Source: Halorubrum yunnanense
GTDB taxonomy: Archaea; Halobacteriota; Halobacteria; Halobacteriales; Haloferacaceae
DNA: 64,000 bases
Direction: 5' to 3'
Assembly (NCBI RefSeq): GCF_026586675.1
Contig: NZ_JAODIX010000031.1
Location: 1 to 64,000, forward strand
Part shown: in pieces, positions 38,201 through 46,531 of the stretch
Layout: every line of letters begins with the position of its first letter
Position numbering within the stretch: the stretch's first letter is position 1
Notes under the pieces: model-generated
The model's input: the letters and a program-made list of their open reading frames with translations, nothing else
Database searches by the model: none
What the model was told of the DNA's origin: nothing
Made by a program: the position numbers and the translations under genes

Positions 38201-38983
38201 ATCCTCGCCGAGGCCGAGGACCTGTTCGCCGAGTACCGCGGCCGGATGCCCGACTCCGTCGCCGACGCGCTGCTTGACGTGGCCCCCGCTCGCGACGTCG
38301 AGGCGACGCCCGACGCCGACCACGAGACCCTCGCGGAGACGGCGCGCGAGGCGTCCGCGCTCCACCCCGAGGCGGCCGGTCCTGAGCGGCCAGAGGCCGA
38401 CTCGGACGGCGCAGGTGCGCCCTCCGACGGAGCGCCGACCGACGCCGACACGAGCGTCGCGGCCGACGGCGTCGAGCCCGAGGGCGACCCTTCGTCGATC
38501 GAACCCGTCGCCGACGAGGACTTCCGGGGAGTTGCCGACGCCAGCCCGGTGGACGGCGGTCCTCGCGTCGGCCCGAGCGACCGAACCTCGGGCGGAGACG
38601 GACGCACGGAGGCGACGAACGGCTCGGCGCCGGGCGACGGCCGCTCGGAGGTGGACCGGACGGAGGCGACGAACGGTTCGGCACCGGGCGACGGCCGCTC
38701 GGAGGTGGACCGCACGGAGGCGACGAACGGTTCGGCCCCGGGTGACGACCGCTCGGCGCCGGACGACGGCCGCTCGGAGGCGGAAGGCCCCGACCCGGAC
38801 GGCGAGGGCGACGAGATCGACTTCGACGAGCCGTTCGCGGAGGGGGTCGACGTGTTGGACCCGGCCGCCGAGGAGAGCGACGAGCCCGAGGAGCCGCCCG
38901 AAGACGAGGATGAGACCGGGGACGAGGGCGACGACATCGACGACTGGGGGTTCGGCACGGTCGAATCCCCGGAGGAGCGGTAG
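35237..38983 (+). CDS. Type II/IV secretion ATPase of a type IV pilus-like system (PilB-like) with long acidic extensions
   Basis: A 1248-residue hexameric motor ATPase. The catalytic core (about 590-900) has Walker [11 protein letters not shown] at 700-709, then [15 protein letters not shown] (Asp box) and [32 protein letters not shown] (Walker B and His box). Bacterial family members are 500-600 residues; here an acidic N-terminal region of about 350 residues and a disordered C-terminal tail of about 300 residues flank it. The tail contains an 18-residue repeat. I used the ATG at 35237. The next gene encodes the membrane platform, and this pair plus five pilin-like genes make one operon. 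Name PilB3 of Haloferax is a likely orthologue but not proven. Confidence 0.85.
   Translation: [1248 protein letters not shown]
38605..38760 (+). repeat. 54-bp in-frame tandem repeat in the PilB-like tail
   Basis: About three units encode [18 protein letters not shown] (18 residues). The third differs and merges into further Asp/Ser/Gly-rich sequence. The period preserves the reading frame, so the tail length can vary without frameshift. Confidence 0.85.
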
Positions 38984-39010
38984 CGCCGTGTCCCCCACGA
39001 GGTGGGTCGC

Positions 39011-41047
39011 GTGAGTCTCGACACGGGGGTCGGCGACGGCTCCGCGGACGGCGACGTCCTCGCGGCGCTGTTCTACCCTGTCTTCGAGCTGCTGTTCGAC
39101 GCCGACGGCGACTTCGTCGGGGACGTCGAGCGCAAGCTCGCGGAGGCGCGGATGCCGGACCAGGTGGAGATGTACGTCTCCCGGGCGCTCGGCGCCGGGC
39201 TGCTCGTCGGCGGGCTCCTCTGGGCGCTCGGGACGCTGCTCGGGTACGGCGCGTTCTCGCTCGGGCTGGTCGCCCCGAGCTCGCTGTCACTCGGCATGCC
39301 GGCGCCGACGCCGGCGATTCGGAACCTGCTGCGGTCGCTGGTCGTCCCGACCGCGGTCCTGATAAGCGGGCTCGTCTTCGGCTCGCTCGGGTTCGCGCTC
39401 GGGTTCGGCGGCGTCGTCGCGATCCCCTACTCGCGGGCCTCCTCGCGGGAACGCGAAATCAACCTTCTGCTCGCGGACTCCGTCTCGTTCATGTACGCGC
39501 TCTCGGTCGGCGGGCTCAACCAGCTTGAGATCCTCCGCGCGATGGCGACGGCGGAGGACACCTACGGCGAGGTCTCCCGCGAGTTCCAGAGCATCGTCAA
39601 CGAGACGGAGTACTTCGGCACCGACTACCGGAACGCGATCCGCCAGCAGTCGATGGAGACCCCCTCCGACGAGCTCTCGCAGTTCCTCGCGGACATGCTC
39701 TCGATCGTCAACTCCGGCGGGGACATGGAGAGCTTCCTGGAGGACAAAAAGGAGAAACACCTCCGGACGTCGAAACAGGAGCGCGAGATGACCCTCGAGA
39801 CGCTGGAGCTGTTCGGCGAGATGTATATGACGCTCTCGCTTTTTCCGCTCCTCCTCATCATCATCCTCGTCATCATGGGGATGATGGGCGAGGCCGACGA
39901 CCGCCTGCTGTACGCGACGGTGTACGCCCTGATCCCGCTGACCGGGGTCGGCTTCCTCGTGCTCGTCTCAACGGTCAAGCAGGACGAGCCGGGCGACGGC
40001 TACCTCCGCCCCGACGGGGGCAGCGAGCGGCTCAGACAGACGAGCAAAGAGGGGCTGCTCCACTTCGGCCTGATCGAGGGGTTCGTCGGTCGCTTCGGGG
40101 TCTTCGACCGGATCCGCGAGCGGGAAGGGACGTACAAGACGATGCAGATCGTCTCGGCGCCGCACGTCTTCCTGCGCGACAACCCGCTGTACACGCTGGC
40201 GCTGACCGTGCCGGCCGCGATCGCGATCGTCGGCATCGCCGCGCTCACCGGCAACGCGCCGACGACCTTCGACGGGTGGGTCGCCCGCCCCGTCTGGTCG
40301 GCGTTCGTCTGGGTCTACGTCCCGGCGTACCTCGTGTTGCTCCCGCTCGCCGCCTTCCACGAGTGGAGCCAGCGCTCGAAGCGGGCGATCACCGGCAAGC
40401 TCTCCGAGAGCCTCCGGAAGCTCTCCTCGGCGAATGACACCGGCCAGACCCTGCTGGAGTCGGTCCAGACGGTCTCGGAGACGTCCACGGGGCAGCTCGC
40501 CGAGGAGTTCGAGGTGATCCACGCGAAGGTGAACTACGGGATGAGCCTCCGGGACGCCATGGTCGAGTTCAACAACAAGTACGCGGTCCCGCGGCTCGCC
40601 CGGACGGTGAAGCTCATCTCGGAGGCGCAGGAGGCTTCCTCGCAGATCACGGACGTGCTGACGACGGCGGCGCAGGCCTCCGAGAACCAGGACGACATCG
40701 AGCGCGATCGCGTCTCCCGAACCCGGATGCAGGTGGCGATCATCGTCATGACGTACGTCACCCTGCTCGGCGTGATGGCGATCCTCCAGACCCAGTTCAT
40801 CGACGTGATGGGCGACCTCTCCTCGCAGGCGGACGGCGGGGGCGGGGGCGCGGGCGCCGGCTTCGGGGGGGGTGGCGGCGTCGACCCCGACGTCCTCTCG
40901 ATGCTGTTCTTCCACGCGGTGACCCTGCAGGCGGTGCTGTCCGGCTTCATCAGCGGCTACATCCGCAACGCCGACATCATCTCCGGCGTCAAGTTCGCGG
41001 TGGTCCTGATGACGCTCGCGCTGGGGGTGTGGATCTATGTCGGGTGA
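39011..41047 (+). CDS. Type II secretion system F / TadC-like membrane platform protein (PilC-like)
   Basis: The protein anchors the motor ATPase and builds the pilin-assembly platform. It has two homologous halves, each with a T2SSF domain: about 140-320 (YALSVGGLNQLEILRAMATAEDTYGEV...GGDMESFLEDKKEKH) and about 450-600 (LRKLSSANDTGQTLLESVQTVSETSTGQLAEEF...SEAQEASSQITDVL). About nine membrane segments are visible and a Gly-rich linker near 605-625. I prefer the GTG at 39011 (678 residues) with GAGGTG about 8 bases upstream; GTG at 39002 is an alternative. It follows the ATPase gene by 27 bp. Confidence 0.85.
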   Translation: MSLDTGVGDGSADGDVLAALFYPVFELLFDADGDFVGDVERKLAEARMPDQVEMYVSRALGAGLLVGGLLWALGTLLGYGAFSLGLVAPSSLSLGMPAPTPAIRNLLRSLVVPTAVLISGLVFGSLGFALGFGGVVAIPYSRASSREREINLLLADSVSFMYALSVGGLNQLEILRAMATAEDTYGEVSREFQSIVNETEYFGTDYRNAIRQQSMETPSDELSQFLADMLSIVNSGGDMESFLEDKKEKHLRTSKQEREMTLETLELFGEMYMTLSLFPLLLIIILVIMGMMGEADDRLLYATVYALIPLTGVGFLVLVSTVKQDEPGDGYLRPDGGSERLRQTSKEGLLHFGLIEGFVGRFGVFDRIREREGTYKTMQIVSAPHVFLRDNPLYTLALTVPAAIAIVGIAALTGNAPTTFDGWVARPVWSAFVWVYVPAYLVLLPLAAFHEWSQRSKRAITGKLSESLRKLSSANDTGQTLLESVQTVSETSTGQLAEEFEVIHAKVNYGMSLRDAMVEFNNKYAVPRLARTVKLISEAQEASSQITDVLTTAAQASENQDDIERDRVSRTRMQVAIIVMTYVTLLGVMAILQTQFIDVMGDLSSQADGGGGGAGAGFGGGGGVDPDVLSMLFFHAVTLQAVLSGFISGYIRNADIISGVKFAVVLMTLALGVWIYVG

Positions 41048-41609
41048 GCCGCGGACGCGGGGGCCCGCGTTGGGCGAAACGGCCCGCGCTCAGACCCCGA
41101 TCGACTTCGCCATCGGCGCGAGCGTGTTCCTGCTGACGCTCGCGTTCGTCGTCGCGTTCGTCCCGACGCTGTTCGACCCGTTCACCGCGGCCGACACCGC
41201 CTCGCCGCTCGTGAGCGATCGCGTCGCGGCGGGGCTCGCCGGCGATCTGCTCGCGGCGTCGCCGGCGGAGCCCGGCGTGCTGTCGCCGGCCTGCACCGTC
41301 GCCTTCTTCGAGTCCAACGCGACGCTCGGGACCGACGCCGACTGTCACCCCGCCGCCGCCGAGAGCCCGACGGCTCACTTCGGGATCGACGGCGACGTCC
41401 AGGTCGTGATCCACGCGCTCAACGAGACCCGTCCGAGCGAGAACGCGTCGACCCTCACGATCCCGACCCGCCACGGGACGTTCGAGGACGTCGAACTCTC
41501 CCGCTCGACGGACGGCGGGGGCGCGACCGGGGGCGGCGACGTCACCGTCTCGCGGCGACTCGTCTCGCTCGACGGGACGCAGTACCGGCTCACGGTGCGG
41601 GTGTGGTGA
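41037..41609 (+). CDS. Pilin-like secreted protein (DUF7287-like)
   Basis: 190 residues; the ATG overlaps the end of the platform gene by 11 bases. After a short basic N-terminus (with RAQTPIDFAIGASVFLLTLAFVV, about 17-39) follows one hydrophobic helix, then an extracellular domain with two Cys (SPACTVAFFE and DADCHPAA) that could form a disulfide. The hydrophobic N-terminus fits a pseudopilin-type signal processed by the prepilin peptidase, though the cleavage motif is not the clearest. Confidence 0.75.
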   Translation: MSGEPRTRGPALGETARAQTPIDFAIGASVFLLTLAFVVAFVPTLFDPFTAADTASPLVSDRVAAGLAGDLLAASPAEPGVLSPACTVAFFESNATLGTDADCHPAAAESPTAHFGIDGDVQVVIHALNETRPSENASTLTIPTRHGTFEDVELSRSTDGGGATGGGDVTVSRRLVSLDGTQYRLTVRVW

Positions 41610-41611
41610 CC

Positions 41612-42214
41612 ATGTTCCGGAGCGACGACCGAGCGCAGGCGCACACTCTGGAGGCGTTTGCGGCCGCGATCCTGCTCGTCGCCGGGCTCGCGTTCGCGCT
41701 CCAGGCGACCGCCGTGACGCCGCTCTCCGCCAGCACCTCGAACCAGCACATCGAGAACCAGCAGCGGGCGGTCGCGACCGACCTGCTGGCGACGAGTGCC
41801 GAGAACGGGGACCTCCGGGAGGCGCTCCTCTACTGGAACCCCGAAAACGGGACGTTCGCGGGGGCTCACCCCGAGTTCGGCACCTACACCCGCGCCGGGC
41901 CGCCGAACGGGTTCGGCGAGGCGCTGAACCGCACGTTCCTCGACAGACGGGTCGCGTTCAACGTCGAGGTCCGTCACGGCGACCGGAACCGGACCGAGGT
42001 CGTCGACATGGGGTCGCCGAGCGACAACGCCGTGACCGCGACCCGCGCGGTGTCGCTCCCGGACGACGCGAACCTGACCGCGCCGGGGTACGAGGAGACG
42101 ACGCTGGCGGGGCTGGCCGACGGGAACGACTCCGGCGCGTTCTACGCCGCGCCCGACGGCGACGGCGCGGTGTACGACCACGTGGAGGTGCGAATTACCG
42201 TATGGCGGATGTGA
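41612..42214 (+). CDS. Pilin-like secreted protein (DUF7288-like)
   Basis: About 200 residues. The N-terminus MFRSDDRAQAHTLEAFAAAILLVAGLAFALQATAV is a short charged leader followed by one hydrophobic helix; the pattern AHTLEAFAAAILL is distinctive of this haloarchaeal family. The mature region after the helix (SASTSNQHIENQQRAVATDLLATSAENGDLREALLYWN) is surface-exposed. I chose the ATG at 41612; a GTG at 41603 is possible. Lies 2 bp after the previous stop, with GGTGA directly upstream. Confidence 0.72.
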   Translation: MFRSDDRAQAHTLEAFAAAILLVAGLAFALQATAVTPLSASTSNQHIENQQRAVATDLLATSAENGDLREALLYWNPENGTFAGAHPEFGTYTRAGPPNGFGEALNRTFLDRRVAFNVEVRHGDRNRTEVVDMGSPSDNAVTATRAVSLPDDANLTAPGYEETTLAGLADGNDSGAFYAAPDGDGAVYDHVEVRITVWRM

Positions 42215-43194
42215 ACGCTCCGCCTCCGGCGAGCGGCCGATCCGACGGCTCCGGGCGGTTCCGCGATGCCGACCGCGGGCAGCTCCTGCTCGTCGCCGGG
42301 CTGGTCATGGCCGTCTCGCTGGTGACGCTCGTGATCCTGTTGAACGCTACCATCTACAGCGAGAACCTCGCGACCCGCGGCGTCGAGGCGGCCGACGGCG
42401 AGGCGCTGGAGGTCAGGGCGGCCGCGGTCGAGGGGGCCGGGTCCGTCGTCGACGCGACCAACCGGAACGCCACGAACGAGAGCACGCACGCCGAGGTGCG
42501 AGACGGGGTGAGCGACGGAATCGCCGCCCTCGACGAGGACCTCCTCCGCACCTACGCGGGGAGAGGGGGGACCCTCAGCCTCGAGACCGACTCCTCGGCG
42601 ATCCGGAACGGGAGACGGATCGACGCTGGGATTCCGGAGACGGCGAACGAGACCACCGTCGCCGGAGGGGTCAACCGGACCCGTGGGCTCGTGCTCGACC
42701 TCAACGCGTCGGCGCTCGCGGAGACGAGCGCGGCGTCGGCCCCCGACGACGCGTTCCACGTCGTCCTCAACGCCTCGGGGGGCGGGACCGATGAGGTCTA
42801 CGTGTACCGGAACGAGTCGGCGACCGACCTGGTCACGGTCGCGGTCGGCGACGACGGAGACCCACCGTCTGTCCTCTGTGAGATCGGCGCGAGCGGGGAC
42901 GACCGGGTCGCGGTCGACCTCACCGGCGGGCGGCTCGGCGGCGAGCCCTGTCCGGGGCTCTGGCCGACGGCTCTCGTCGACTCGGGGGACGCGTACGACG
43001 TGGGCGTCGAGAACGCCGACGCGGCCGACGGCGAGCTGACCGCGACCGTCCTCCCCGAGTCGGGCGACGCCGTCGCCTCGGACCTCGACCCCACGGCCGC
43101 GGTGTACGACGCGGCGATCGACCTCCGATACCGGACCGCGGAGCTCCGGTTCGAGACGACGATTCGGGTCGCCCCGGGTGAGCCGGATGCGTGA
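42202..43194 (+). CDS. Pilin-like secreted protein (DUF7261-like)
   Basis: 330 residues, start overlapping the previous gene by 13 bases. The N-terminal region (residues 1-about 28) ends in DRGQLLLVAGLVMAVSLVTLVILL, a DRG-type prepilin cleavage context followed by a single hydrophobic helix. The C-terminal part is a long beta-rich acidic domain with many Asn-x-Ser/Thr sequons (for example NRNATNES), suggesting N-glycosylation, and paired Cys (VLCEIG...EPCPGLW). Confidence 0.75.
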   Translation: MADVNAPPPASGRSDGSGRFRDADRGQLLLVAGLVMAVSLVTLVILLNATIYSENLATRGVEAADGEALEVRAAAVEGAGSVVDATNRNATNESTHAEVRDGVSDGIAALDEDLLRTYAGRGGTLSLETDSSAIRNGRRIDAGIPETANETTVAGGVNRTRGLVLDLNASALAETSAASAPDDAFHVVLNASGGGTDEVYVYRNESATDLVTVAVGDDGDPPSVLCEIGASGDDRVAVDLTGGRLGGEPCPGLWPTALVDSGDAYDVGVENADAADGELTATVLPESGDAVASDLDPTAAVYDAAIDLRYRTAELRFETTIRVAPGEPDA

Positions 43195-43744
43195 CCGGGT
43201 CGGCCGCGGCGGACGGCGAGGCGGTTCGGGAGACCGAGGGCGCGATCGCCGCGCCGGGCCCGATACGAGCCGTCTCCGCGACGACGACCGCGGCGTGAGC
43301 GTCGCGGTCGGGTACGTCCTCACCCTCGCGATCGGCGCGGTCGTGCTCTCGGGGGTCGTGATCGGCGTCGGTGGCGTCGTCGACTCGCAGACTGACCGGG
43401 CCGTCCGCGGCGAGCTTGACGTCCTCGGGGAGACCGCCGTCGCGAACCTCGAGAGCGCCGACCGCCTCGCGCGCGCGGCGACCGAGGACCGACCGTCGTC
43501 GGGTATCGACCCGGCCGTCTCCGTGGCCGTCGACCTTCCGACCCGGGTCGCCGGCACCCCGTACCGGATCGAGTTCGGAAACGAGAGCGTTACCCTGCGA
43601 ACCGACGCCCCGGCGGCGAGCGTCGAAGTGCCACACGCCGCGCGCCTGGACGTCGCGCCGACGAGCGTGCGGGGCGGACCGCTTCGGATCGCGTACGTCG
43701 ACGACGGGGCCGGTGACGGCGAGTTGGAGGTGACGGAGCGGTGA
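43187..43744 (+). CDS. Pilin-like secreted protein (DUF7266-like)
   Basis: About 185 residues. The leader RLRDDDRGVSVAVGYVLTLAIGAVVLSG shows the haloarchaeal type IV pilin arrangement: charged tract, RG, then the cleavage-adjacent hydrophobic helix. The rest is a compact acidic domain (about 75-185). Overlaps the previous gene by 8 bases; the ATG at 43187 has GGTGA just upstream (43177-43181). Confidence 0.75.
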   Translation: MRDRVGRGGRRGGSGDRGRDRRAGPDTSRLRDDDRGVSVAVGYVLTLAIGAVVLSGVVIGVGGVVDSQTDRAVRGELDVLGETAVANLESADRLARAATEDRPSSGIDPAVSVAVDLPTRVAGTPYRIEFGNESVTLRTDAPAASVEVPHAARLDVAPTSVRGGPLRIAYVDDGAGDGELEVTER

Positions 43745-44538
43745 CCCGGCGCCGTCGGCCGAGCGTCTCGATCGGCGGATCGGACGGGTTCGCGGGGGAC
43801 GAGCGGGGCGTCAGCGACGTCGTGGGGTACGTTCTCGTGTTCTCGCTCATCACGGTCACGATCGGGTCGGTGTTCGCGGTCGGGATCACCGGTGTGGAGG
43901 ACAGACGGGAGGCCGAGCAGGTCGCGAACGTCGAGCGCGCGTTCGACGTGTTCGACGACAACCTGCGTGACATCCAGCGCTACGACGACCCCGGCAGGTC
44001 CACCGAGATCAGGCTCAGCGGCGGCACGCTGTCGCTGTCCGAGACGACGACGGTGACGCTGACGAACGAGACCGGCGACGTCGTGCTCCGGCGTGAGCAC
44101 CGCTCGCTGACGTACGCGAACGGCGACGCGACCGTCGCGTACGAGACGGGCGCCTGGTTCCGCGGCGACGGCGACGGCGCGGTGATGCGCTCGGAGCCGC
44201 GGTTCGTCGCCGCCGACAACAGGACCACTCTGCCGCTCGTGCTGCTGTACCCCGGGGACGACGACCCGACCGTCCGGGGCGACGGGACCGTGCAGGTGGC
44301 CGCGAGCCGCCGCTCGACCACCGGCCCCGACTACGCGACGGCGAACGACGCTCCCTACCAGCTCCGGATCAATTCGACGTACGCCGAGGCGTGGGAGCGG
44401 TACTTCGATCGGACGGACGGGTTCGCGGTCAACGGGACGGCGACGGACGCCGCCGACGGCGCCGTCGTCGTCGATCTCACTGACGACGAGGCGGTGTACG
44501 CCCCCCGGATCGCGCTTGACATCGCGTTGCGTCGCTGA
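43741..44538 (+). CDS. Pilin-like secreted protein (DUF7289-like)
   Basis: 265 residues, GTG start sharing GTGA with the previous stop. The leader DERGVSDVVGYVLVFSLITVTIGSVFAVG has the RGVS processing context of haloarchaeal pilins and a single helix. A beta-rich domain follows (about 50-265) with TYANGDATVAYETGAWFRGDGD and VVDLTDDEAVYAPRIALDI. It is the last gene of the operon; 77 bp to the next promoter. Confidence 0.75.
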   Translation: MTRRRRPSVSIGGSDGFAGDERGVSDVVGYVLVFSLITVTIGSVFAVGITGVEDRREAEQVANVERAFDVFDDNLRDIQRYDDPGRSTEIRLSGGTLSLSETTTVTLTNETGDVVLRREHRSLTYANGDATVAYETGAWFRGDGDGAVMRSEPRFVAADNRTTLPLVLLYPGDDDPTVRGDGTVQVAASRRSTTGPDYATANDAPYQLRINSTYAEAWERYFDRTDGFAVNGTATDAADGAVVVDLTDDEAVYAPRIALDIALRR

Positions 44539-44581
44539 CGGGACGCCGTTCCGAAAGCCGACGCGCTCGGGGTCTCGACGC

Positions 44582-44590
44582 ATGGTATAA
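44582..44590 (+). promoter_or_regulatory. TATA box of the AlaX gene
   Basis: ATGGTATAA lies about 30 bp before the ATG at 44616 and separates the AlaX gene from the pilus operon. Confidence 0.5.
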
Positions 44591-44615
44591 GCCGGCGGCG
44601 CCGCTCCGTTCGGAC

Positions 44616-45422
44616 ATGACCGAGGAGCTGTACCTCGCCGACGACACGGTGACAGCGTTCGAGGCGACCGTCGAGCGCGCGCTCGACGACCGCGTCGTCC
44701 TCGACCGAACGCAGTTCTACCCGACGGGCGGCGGCCAGCCGCACGACACGGGGACGCTCCGCGTCGCCGACGAGGGGTGTGACGCCCGGTGGCGGGTGGT
44801 CGACGTACGGAAGAAGGACACGGTCTACCACACCCTCGAACCGGGGGACGAGGGGGAGGCAGACGCGCCCTCGCCGCCCGAGCCCGGGACAGCGGTCGTC
44901 GGCGAGATCGACGCGGTGCGTCGGGGCGCCCACTCGAAGTACCACACCGCTCAGCACCTGCTGTCGGCGCTCCTTTTAAACCAGTTCGACGCGCCGACCA
45001 CCGGAAACCAGCTGTACGACGACCGGGCGCACCTCGACGCAGCGTACGACCGCTTCGACGATGCGGACCTCGACCGGATCGAGGCCCGGCTCAACGAGCT
45101 CGTCGCCGAGGAGCGCCCTGTGACGAGCTACCTGATGGACCGGGCCGAGGCGGAGGCGACGCTGGACCCCGAACGCACCCGCATCGGGCTCCTCCCCGAC
45201 TCGATCGAGGAGCTCCGGATCGTGGAGGTCGGCGCGGCGGGCGCCGCGGAGGCGGGCCCGGAGATCGACGCCGACCCCTACGATCGCACCGCCTGCGCCG
45301 GGACTCACGTCGGGAACACCGCCGAGATCGGCGAGGTCGTCGTCACCGGCCGGGAGACGAAGGGCGGTGACGAGGAGCGCGTGCAGTTCGCGCTCGCCGA
45401 GCACCTCGACGGGGACGGATAG
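44616..45422 (+). CDS. alaX: Alanyl-tRNA editing protein AlaX
   Basis: AlaX proteins hydrolyse mischarged Ser- or Gly-tRNA(Ala) in trans. The 268 residues contain the zinc/catalytic motifs of the AlaRS editing domain: an N-terminal OB-like part with TQFYPTGGGQPHDTG (about 31-46), HTAQHLLSALL (about 110-120; the HxxxH pair) and TACAGTHVGNTAEIG (about 228-242; Cys and His). Length fits the larger AlaX class with an N-terminal extension but no catalytic AlaRS domain. Confidence 0.9.
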   Translation: MTEELYLADDTVTAFEATVERALDDRVVLDRTQFYPTGGGQPHDTGTLRVADEGCDARWRVVDVRKKDTVYHTLEPGDEGEADAPSPPEPGTAVVGEIDAVRRGAHSKYHTAQHLLSALLLNQFDAPTTGNQLYDDRAHLDAAYDRFDDADLDRIEARLNELVAEERPVTSYLMDRAEAEATLDPERTRIGLLPDSIEELRIVEVGAAGAAEAGPEIDADPYDRTACAGTHVGNTAEIGEVVVTGRETKGGDEERVQFALAEHLDGDG

Positions 45423-45473
45423 CGCGCGGATCGCTGTCGGCGCCCGGTGGAACCGTTTGTCCGCGATCCCGTC

Positions 45474-45483
45474 GTTTATATAC
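45474..45483 (+). promoter_or_regulatory. TATA box of the TFS gene
   Basis: GTTTATATAC stands about 25 bp before the ATG at 45504, supporting that start and a leaderless transcript. Confidence 0.6.
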
Positions 45484-45503
45484 GATCCGCGGTTGGTTCC
45501 GCC

Positions 45504-45824
45504 ATGAAGTTCTGCGACGAGTGCGGTTCGATGATGAAGTCCGGCGAGGGCGAGGACCACTGGGTGTGCGGCTCCTGCGGCAACGAGATCGGGCGCGACG
45601 ACGACGACGACGAGTGGACCACCGAGTCCCAGGTCGAGTCCGAGGTCATCGACGTGAGCGACGCGGAGGATAAGGGGCTCCCGAAGACGACCGCGCACTG
45701 TCCAGAGTGCGGCAACGACCGCGCCTACTGGTACATGCAGCAGATCCGCGCGGCCGACGAGTCCGAGACCCGCTTTTTCGTCTGTACCGACTGCGAGCAC
45801 AAGTGGCGCGAAGACGACCACTGA
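45504..45824 (+). CDS. tfs: Transcription factor S (TFS, archaeal TFIIS)
   Basis: 106 residues with two zinc ribbons. N-terminal CDECGSMM...CGSCGNEI (about 4-26) resembles RNA polymerase subunit Rpb9. The C-terminal CPECGNDRAYWYMQQIRAADESETRFFVCTDCEHKW (about 68-103) carries the acidic pair in RAADES that reaches the polymerase active site and stimulates cleavage of backtracked RNA. Linker is acidic. Start ATG chosen from the TATA spacing. Confidence 0.93.
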   Translation: MKFCDECGSMMKSGEGEDHWVCGSCGNEIGRDDDDDEWTTESQVESEVIDVSDAEDKGLPKTTAHCPECGNDRAYWYMQQIRAADESETRFFVCTDCEHKWREDDH

Positions 45825-45919
45825 GCCGGCCCTCGCCGCCTCGCGACGGCCCGCTCTCGCGGCACACCGACGTCCCGACCCGCGCCCCGTTTTAATTACC
45901 CTCCCGGCGAACGGCGACC

Positions 45920-46531
45920 ATGGACCCGCCCGTCGTGCCCGCCGACCGCCTCGACGGCTGGCGACGCGTCACCGAGACGACGGACAGACCGTTCGCCGCC
46001 GGCCCGGTCTCCGTGACCGCGAGCACGGTGCGGTACGAGCGGGCTGACGCCCCGGTCCCGCGGCCCTTCTGCTTCGCGAGCCGCCTGCGGATCCGCCCCG
46101 AAACCGCGCCGAACGCCGCGCTCACGCGGCTCGTCGAGCGACGGGCCAGAGAGGGGTTCCGCGACCGGCTCGCCGAGCGCGACATCGAGGCGGTCGAGCG
46201 CCGGGGGGACCGCGAGGTCGCGGTCGACGACCCGGCCGGCTCGCGGGCGACGCTCTGGACGTTCCGCGGGGACTGCCGGACCGACGGGACCGACCGAAAA
46301 GACGACGACGGCGACACCGGGGAGGGCGGCCCGGGCGACGCGATTCCGATCGAGGCGCTGCTCGCCGTCTGGGCGACCGACGAGTACCTTCTCGCCGGGG
46401 GCGCCTACGCGCTCGACGCAGACGCGTACCCGCCGGGTCGGAGCGCCGGAGACGCGCGGCGAGAGCTGTTGCGGCTCGTTCGCGGCGTCCGGTCTCCGGC
46501 GGACGGAGACGACGGGGAAGGCGGCGAGTAG
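45920..46531 (+). CDS. Conserved haloarchaeal protein, function unknown
   Basis: 203 residues, starting 25 bp after an A/T stretch (TTTTAATTA, about 45890-45898). The N-terminal half has beta-strand-rich pattern (FAAGPVSVTASTVRYERAD; RLRIRPETAPNAALTRLVERRAREGFRDRL). A variable acidic linker lies at about 118-140, and a C-terminal segment AIPIEALLAVWATDEYLLAGGAYALD. No signal peptide, membrane helix or known motif. Not assigned. Confidence 0.65.
   Translation: MDPPVVPADRLDGWRRVTETTDRPFAAGPVSVTASTVRYERADAPVPRPFCFASRLRIRPETAPNAALTRLVERRAREGFRDRLAERDIEAVERRGDREVAVDDPAGSRATLWTFRGDCRTDGTDRKDDDGDTGEGGPGDAIPIEALLAVWATDEYLLAGGAYALDADAYPPGRSAGDARRELLRLVRGVRSPADGDDGEGGE

Noticed and set aside
36272-38998. 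Long minus-strand open frame opposite the PilB-like gene
   Set aside because: No domain or start context; the + strand gene has intact Walker motifs. Antisense of GC-rich codons.
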